A stretch of 33,036 nt of DNA from Symbiodinium natans. Lineage: Eukaryota > Sar > Dinophyceae > Suessiales > Symbiodiniaceae. The notes beneath the pieces are model-generated. The model did no database searches. It had not been told where the DNA came from and saw nothing but the letters and a program-made list of their open reading frames with translations. How positions within the stretch are numbered: position 1 is the stretch's first letter; every line of letters begins with the position of its first letter. Shown here one piece after another: positions 28,204 to 33,036 of this stretch. A program made the translations under genes and the position numbers. Location: positions 45,001 through 78,036 of the forward strand of contig CAJNDS010002446.1 in the NCBI GenBank assembly GCA_905221605.1. The letters run 5' to 3'.

Positions 28204-28311
28204 TTATTAAAGTGTACTCCTAAAACCTGGTTACGCAGAGGGCCCAGTATCACAGTATGATCCTATGCCAAGTCTACCAATCCCAACAATGAGATGGCTG
28301 TACCAGTTAAA

Positions 28312-28470
28312 CCCTGAACCCTCAATCCCTAAATCCCGAAGCCCTAAACACTAAACACGAAACACTAAACCCTAAACCCTAAACCCTAAACCCTGAACCC
28401 TAAACCCTAAACCCTAAACCCTAAACCCTGAACCCTGAACCCTGAACCCTGAACCCTGAACCCTGAACCC
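28312..28470 (-). repeat. CCCTAAA array ending in a CCCTGAA block
   Basis: Degenerate start (AAACACTAAACACG), canonical middle, then seven CCCTGAA units (28424-28470). Confidence 0.95.
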
Positions 28471-28730
28471 TGTTCTGAGATTCCTGCCATTTCGGAATCG
28501 CCTTGGCCCGCGGGACCTGGGTGCGCAGGGGGTGTAGGGGGGGGGGGGGGGGGGGTGCAGGGGGAATGTAGGGGGGGGTTCGGGTGTAGTGTTTAGGGTG
28601 TTGGGTTTTGGGATTTAAGGTTTAGGGTTTAGGGTTTAGGGTTTAGGGTTTGGGGTTTGGGGTTTAGGCTTTAGGGTTTAGGGTTTAGGGTTTTTAGGGT
28701 TTAGGGTTTAGGGTTTAGGGTGTAGGGATT
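28471..28730. repeat. Spacer with poly-G, then TTTAGGG array
   Basis: Unique to about 28530, a G run of about 20 at 28537-28555, then G-strand units (about 28576-28727) with a TTTGGGG patch. Confidence 0.85.
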
Positions 28731-28815
28731 TATTGAAACTGTTAATTGTTCAGCTCCCGGCGGGGAAAGCTTCAAGGAAAGTTTCGAGGAGTTTCGTTCT
28801 TTTGGTGTTTCAATA
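28731..28815. repeat. 85-bp spacer with 9-bp inverted ends
   Basis: TATTGAAAC (28731-28739) and GTTTCAATA (28807-28815) are exact inversions at the segment's two ends. There is no open frame. Confidence 0.6.
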
Positions 28816-28839
28816 TTTTCAAGTTACAGGGGCTCGAGT

Positions 28840-28966
28840 GTTTAGGGCTCAGGGCTTAGCGCTTAGGGCTTTGGGCTTAGGGCTTAGGGCTTAGGGCTTA
28901 GGGCTTAGGGCTTAGGGCTTAGGGCTTAGGGTTTAGGGCTTAGGGCTTAGGGCTTAGCGGTTTTCG
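28840..28966 (+). repeat. CTTAGGG array
   Basis: About 14 units, nearly all CTTAGGG rather than TTTAGGG. Confidence 0.93.
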
Positions 28967-29184
28967 GGTTTCAGGGCTTCGGAGTGTGGCTTACAGTCTT
29001 CGGTTCGTCGGAATCAAAGCCTACTCCCTGAACTGGGGCGTATGCCAGACCACAAAGTACCCCTATGTTTCAGGAACAAAGCCCTCCCCACATACTCCCA
29101 ACAAAGTGCTGTTGCTTTTAGCAAGGGTGCTTACGGGACTATGGTTCCAGGGCTTTGGGGGTTTTGGTGTTGAAGGTTTGACTG
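28967..29184. other. Unassigned spacer
   Basis: About 220 bp. A 68-codon plus frame (28986-29192) has no recognisable feature. Confidence 0.35.
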
Positions 29185-29265
29185 GTTCCTAGTAGGGAAT
29201 GAGGGAGTGAGGCACCCTATCTAAGCCTAAAAAAGTACCTCATTCCCTCATTCGCTAATAAGAAC
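29185..29265. repeat. Foldback element (~28-bp arms)
   Basis: 29197-29212 (GAATGAGGGAGTGAGG) pairs with 29238-29253 with one mismatch. The 12 bp outside (GTTCCTAGTAGG against the complement of GCTAATAAGAAC) pair at 9 of 12. Loop is 25 nt. Confidence 0.7.
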
Positions 29266-29394
29266 GCGGGGAGGTTCCAGGCAGCCGCATTTGCTTCCGG
29301 CCACTCGAAACCATCAGCCCAAATCCCTCAATAAGCCCCCCAAAAACCCCGAACCAATGCAGCCCTAAACCCCTATGTCCTGAAAGTCCTAAGA

Positions 29395-29608
29395 GATTAG
29401 GGATTAGGGTTTCGGGGGTTAGGGTTTAGGGTTTAGGGTTTAGGGTTTAGGGTTTAGGGTTTAGGGTTTAGGGTTTAGGGTTAGGTTTAGGGTTTAGGGT
29501 TTAGGGTTTAGGGTTTAGGGTTTAGGGTTTAGGGTTTAGGGTTTAGGGTTTAGGGTTTAGGGTTTAGGGTTTAGGGTTTAGGGTGTAGGGTTTAGGATTT
29601 AGGTTTTA
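29395..29608 (+). repeat. TTTAGGG array
   Basis: About 27 units, mostly canonical, one shortened (near 29481). Confidence 0.96.
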
Positions 29609-29639
29609 GTGGAGGTGCCTTGCAATCAACCCTGGAAGC

Positions 29640-29995
29640 CCAAACCCTAAACGCCACAACCTATGCCAACAGGAGCAAGAACCACAAGAGCTGAACAAAT
29701 CTCTCCCAAGCCCTACATTTTTCTAAACCCTAAACCCTGAACCCTGAACCCTAAACCCTAAACCCTAAACCCTAAACCCGAAGAACAAAAAAAGACAAAC
29801 ATACCGAAGAAGGGCCCCGCGCTGGGAGACAGCCTCGTCCGTTGTCGGCTTCCTGTCTCCGGCGTCGCAATGGACATGCCTGGCTGTGAGGCCCTTGTCA
29901 CCCCAAAAGCCCTAAACCCTAAACCCTAAACCTAAACCCTAAACCCTAAACCCCAAACCCCAAACCCCCAAACCCCTAAACCCCAAACCCCTAAT
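29640..29995 (-). repeat. C-strand telomeric patches around a hairpin spacer
   Basis: Patches at about 29723-29780 and 29908-29995 (ending in CCCCAAA forms). In the spacer, GGAGACAG (29825-29832) and CTGTCTCC (29853-29860) are a perfect 8-bp inversion with a 20-nt loop. Confidence 0.85.
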
Positions 29996-30327
29996 ATAGG
30001 GGGCTGAATAATCAGAATACCTTTTTTTGGAGGAGGGGAAGGGAGGGGGGGGTTATTATAGTAGAATTATAACGGGACCCCAAAAGGAAGATTGTTTCGT
30101 AAATATTTCCGAGACCAATGCTAAAAACCTCCTAAACCCTGAGCCCCTGAAGCCCTAAACCCCCAAAACGGTGTCAGGACGCACCTCCGGGGATCACTGA
30201 AGAAATGCGGCTCAAGGTTCATGCCCCAGGGTTTGGGGTTTTTGGTTTAGGTTTTGACAAGGGTTTAGGGTTTAGGGTTTAGGGCTTAGGGCTTAGGGCT
30301 TGGGGCTTAGGGTTTAGGATTTAGGGA
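29996..30327. other. Unique spacer then degenerate G-strand array
   Basis: A purine-rich G tract (30025-30052) and AT-rich words, then TTTAGGG/CTTAGGG units at about 30253-30327. No gene. Confidence 0.5.
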
Positions 30328-30364
30328 ATCGAGCTCCCTTGCTCCCACTACCAAGGGCCTCGAT
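30328..30364. repeat. 12-bp hairpin at an array edge
   Basis: ATCGAG (30328-30333) pairs with CTCGAT (30359-30364), and CCCTTG (30336-30341) with CAAGGG (30352-30357), separated by a 2/1 internal loop. It directly follows the G-strand array. Confidence 0.7.
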
Positions 30365-31048
30365 CTCAAGCCACAAAACTCTGAGTGAGGGCTGAAACCT
30401 TGGTGTATGCAGGGTTTAGGGTTTAGGGTCCGCCGACCCTGGCGGCATGTTGGATGGGTTTGCGAGGTCCCACTTAACGCGTGGGGGGCGGGGGGGGGGG
30501 GGTACCTGGCAATTTTTCTGTGGAACCCGCACCCGCACCGTGCGACTTCTCGGACCATGCAGTCTGTGTGGGCAAAGAAAGTCTGAAATTTTGCGCCAGC
30601 ACCCCCCTCACCCCTCCCCCCCCACCCCCCCAACCCCTACCCTGACGCCCCAAACCCCAAACCCCAAAATTTTGTTCTCCTGCGGGTCGGCGGCTCCGGG
30701 CACGCCTGTGGTCCGATGCCGTTAGGCGCCAGCCCTAGCTTTGGCTACCCCGGGCGCGTCACAGGTCGCCGACCCGGTTGGGTCGCCAACATCCGGCTCC
30801 AAATTCGGCTTCCGAAGGGCATCATGTTTCAGGTACATTTTTATCGCGAAAAAACGCGCTATTCCGAACCGAAATTGGGTGCTCATGATGCGCGGCCGGG
30901 CGGGGGGCAGGGGTGCGCATCATCGAGGCTTCGTTTCTCCTTGGGGATCCGGGAAGCGAGCATCGGCAGCATCAGCGGCTCCTGGGGGGGGGGGGTTTAG
31001 GGCGGCAGGACTTCGAAGGACGCTGCCGCCCCCACATACGCCTGCATG
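30365..31048. other. GC-rich spacer, no gene recognised
   Basis: Contains G or C homopolymers (30488-30502, about 30600-30640, 30985-30996), prone to sequencing error. Frames up to 151 codons (30741-31196) depend on simple repeats at their ends. The middle part (about 30740-30900) has no recognised domain. Confidence 0.4.
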
Positions 31049-31074
31049 CGCACGCGCGCGCGCGCGCGCGTGCG
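31049..31074. repeat. 26-bp perfect CG palindrome (Z-DNA type)
   Basis: CGCACGCG...CGCGTGCG, alternating purine-pyrimidine and fully self-complementary. The strongest Z-DNA or cruciform candidate in the window. Confidence 0.9.
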
Positions 31075-31080
31075 GTCTTG

Positions 31081-31137
31081 TGGTTGTTGTTGTGGTTGTT
31101 GTTCTTGTGGTTGTTGTTGTTGTTGTTGTTGTTGTGG
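31081..31137 (+). repeat. (GTT)n-like microsatellite
   Basis: Interrupted GTT/TGTGG repeats just right of the CG palindrome. They account for the poly-Val and poly-Leu open frames. Confidence 0.92.
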
Positions 31138-31184
31138 CTGCTCCGCCCGGGACGTGCCCGGCTGTGGGCGACAGCCCCTTTAGA

Positions 31185-31390
31185 CTTAGGGTTTAGGGTT
31201 TAGGGTTTTGAGGGTTTGGGGTTTAGGGCTTAGGGTTTCGGGCCTGAGACATGTAGTTCCAACACTTCAAGCCTGAACCTTTTGAGTTTGGGGCGCTTGC
31301 GTTTTACCCTAAGCCCTAAACCCTAAACCCTAAACCCTAAACCCTTAACCCCTTAACCCTTGAACCCTAAACCGCCTAAACCCTACCCAA
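31185..31390. repeat. G-strand patch then C-strand patch
   Basis: TTTAGGG-like units at 31188-31235, a short spacer, then CCCTAAA-like units at 31305-31388. Confidence 0.85.
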
Positions 31391-31413
31391 GCTAGGAAGC
31401 GGGGCGTGCTCCC

Positions 31414-31483
31414 CCAAGCATGGCCGGATGGCAGTTCCATGACCTGAGTCTCAGAAGACGGAACTCCCGCCATGACCACTTGG
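31414..31483. repeat. Three-part foldback spacer
   Basis: CCAAG (31414-31418) / CTTGG (31479-31483), CATGGC (31419-31424) / GCCATG (31469-31474), and AGTTCC (31433-31438) / GGAACT (31460-31465) are nested in order, 17 pairs in all. It sits between two C-strand arrays. Confidence 0.7.
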
Positions 31484-31502
31484 TAGCCCAGAAACCACGC
31501 TT

Positions 31503-31612
31503 ATCCCTAAACCCTAAACCCTAAACCCTAAACCCTAAACCCTAAACCCTAAACCCTAAACCCTAAACCCTAAACCCTAAACCCTAAACCTAAACCCTGA
31601 ACCTAAACCCAT
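31503..31612 (-). repeat. CCCTAAA array
   Basis: About 15 units, canonical except for shortened CCTAAA units at the right end. Confidence 0.95.
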
Positions 31613-31873
31613 TTTGGGGGGGTTGGTTACTTCATAAATTCCGGCAAGCCTTGAACCAAAAACAGGCAAAAGGGTAACGCCTGGACTGTCTTATGATCCG
31701 CGGACCAACACAGCCCCACATATCTTATCATACGGTTTTAGGGTTAACGGTTTAGGGTTTCGGGAAGACCCTAAACCTAAACCCTAAACCCTAAACCCTC
31801 AACAGTGCTCCAGGGGCCGCAGGAAGGATATATTGGCCTTGGTACATCTAAACCCACAGGGGAAATGAAGGCA
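31613..31873. other. Spacers with short opposed telomeric patches
   Basis: G-strand units near 31735-31760 and C-strand units at 31768-31803 are almost adjacent, a G-then-C junction. The remainder is unique. Confidence 0.5.
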
Positions 31874-32332
31874 GGGTTTAGGGTTTAGGGCTTAGGGTTT
31901 AGGGTTTAGGGTTTAGGGTTTAGGGTTTAGGGTTTAGGGTTTAGGGTTTAGGGTTTAGGGTTTAGGGTTTAGGGTTTAGGGTTTAGGGGTTAGGGTTTAG
32001 GGTTTAGGGTTTAGGGTTTAGGGTTAGGGTTTAGGGTTTAGGGTTTAGGGTTTAGGGTTTTTAGGGTTTAGGGTTTAGGGTTTAGGGTTTAGGGTTTAGG
32101 GTTTAGGTTTAGGGTTTAGGTTTTAGGGTTTAGGGTTTAGGGTTTAGGTTTAGGGTTTAGGGTTTAGGGTTTAGGGTTTAGGGGGTTTAGGGTTTAGGGT
32201 TAGGGTTTTAGGGTTTAGGGTTTAGGGTTTAGGGTTCAGGGTTTAGGGTTTAGGGTTTAGGGTTTAGGGTTTAGGGTTTAGGGTTTAGGGTTTAGGGTTT
32301 AGGGTTTAGGGTTTAGGGTTTAGGGTTTAGGG
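31874..32332 (+). repeat. Longest TTTAGGG array
   Basis: About 460 bp. Several units have one base more or fewer (near 31984, 32020, 32060, 32105, 32120, 32180, 32200), the kind of length error expected from unequal exchange, replication slippage or sequencing. Confidence 0.97.
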
Positions 32333-32950
32333 TGCCCCCGAAACTTCGAAAGAGCCAGGGGTAAGTTCACCCCCTGTACCACCCCAACTTTCAAGGTTTC
32401 CCAATATCCCTGGAGTTGGGATTACGGTTCCTGAACGAACATGCTGACCAGCAAGCCCTAAACCAGAAAAAGTGCTCACTCCACCTCACCTAAGCCCCTT
32501 CTTTTGAAGAGCGCGCGCGCGCGCTTAGGAGATATTTAGCTGGACGCCTTGGAAAGGAAGCGCCTTTTCGTAGGCAGATGAGCTATGATTTGGTCTTGCT
32601 TTTAGAGTGCAGGACTGGAAGAACACACATAATGCCTTACACTGCCTCGTGGGCGCGGCGGGTCTCAGTGGGGCGTTGGCCCAAATTAATCTTTCTGGGT
32701 TTCGCAAAGAGAGTTTGACGAACCTCAACCCAACCCGAAAACCTGCAATCAGCCTCCGGCCAACGGCTACAACCGCTCCTTGTAGCTTAGGGGCGAGATC
32801 GTCCGCGGCGTGGAGAGGAGCCGCACGTCCCTTCGCCAGGGTCTTACGCTTAGAGTTCTGCATATTTCTTGTCCAGGGCCACTTAAAGATTTCTTGAGCT
32901 TTCTGAGGGCATTGAGGCTCTGCGGCTTCGGGTCTCTTGGGCATTCGGGA
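32333..32950. other. Unassigned spacer with possible small frame
   Basis: About 620 bp. The longest frame is 139 codons on the minus strand (32944-32525, starting MPKRPEAAEPQ), overlapped by a 96-codon plus frame. I recognise no domain, and coding status is unproven. AGCGCG...GCGCT at 32510-32525 is a 16-bp perfect palindrome. GAAACTTCGAAAG (about 32339) and CTTTCAAGGTTTC (about 32388) are inverted at 11 of 13. Confidence 0.35.
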
Positions 32951-33036
32951 CTCCTTAGGGTTTAGGGTTTCGGGTCTGGGGGGTTGAGGGTCTGGGATCT
33001 GGGGTTTAGGGTGTAGGTTTGGGGTCCTCCTCAGGC
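32951..33036 (+). repeat. Degenerate G-strand telomeric sequence at window end
   Basis: A mix of TTTAGGG, TTTCGGG, GTCTGGG and TTGAGGG words. It is not a clean terminal array, so the right edge of the window is not a chromosome end. Confidence 0.75.

Noticed and set aside
30741-31203. 151-codon frame ending in poly-Val
   Set aside because: The C-terminal third is CG and GTT simple repeats, an overlapping alternate frame is equally open, and no domain is recognisable.
32525-32944. 139-codon minus-strand frame as a real gene
   Set aside because: No recognised domain, opposed by a plus-strand frame, starts and ends in spacer sequence. Kept only as a possibility.

Overview
The window reads as a repeat-dominated, probably subtelomeric or telomere-derived region of a eukaryotic nuclear genome. 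The dominant motif is TTTAGGG, the telomere repeat of plants, many algae, dinoflagellates and chromerids, present in more than forty blocks on both strands. The one intact genetic unit is a Ty1/copia retrotransposon. Its lysine/glycine-rich Gag and its RT style (YGTRDAA and VHGDD motifs) recall copia elements of dinoflagellates and chromerid algae. A dinoflagellate or related alveolate alga is therefore my best guess, with moderate to low confidence. I see no ordinary host gene, no rRNA or tRNA gene, and no spliced-leader gene.

Layout. 1-2131: G-strand telomere-like arrays with short non-telomeric spacers. 2132-13250: an 11 kb non-telomeric block between two same-orientation arrays, with a perfect 21-bp inverted match (2140-2160 and 13220-13240) at its two edges. 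Inside this block lie an AT-rich satellite arranged as a giant inverted repeat (about 2193-4436) that runs into a 100-N gap, a cluster of short inverted modules (4957-5402), an imperfect tandem duplication (5944-6262), an apparently complete copia element (6753-12453) with near-identical LTRs and a 5-bp target duplication, and a GA microsatellite. 13252-33036: a mosaic of telomere-like arrays that change strand repeatedly. Many blocks are homogenised for one variant unit of 7, 8 or 9 bp. They are separated by 40-1300 bp spacers without recognisable genes, many of which fold back as hairpins. Embedded here are a broken coding relic on the minus strand (14025-14505), a 308-bp element with about 30-bp terminal inverted repeats (23082-23389), a 19-bp minisatellite, a 53-bp palindromic tandem repeat and a Z-DNA-type CG palindrome.

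How the genes work together. Only the retrotransposon has genes that cooperate. A gag-protease frame overlaps an integrase-RT-RNase H frame that has no early ATG. A well-placed G-GGT-TTC heptamer in the overlap suggests that Pol is made by -1 ribosomal frameshifting. Other open frames in the window mostly follow from repeat arithmetic and are not presented as genes.
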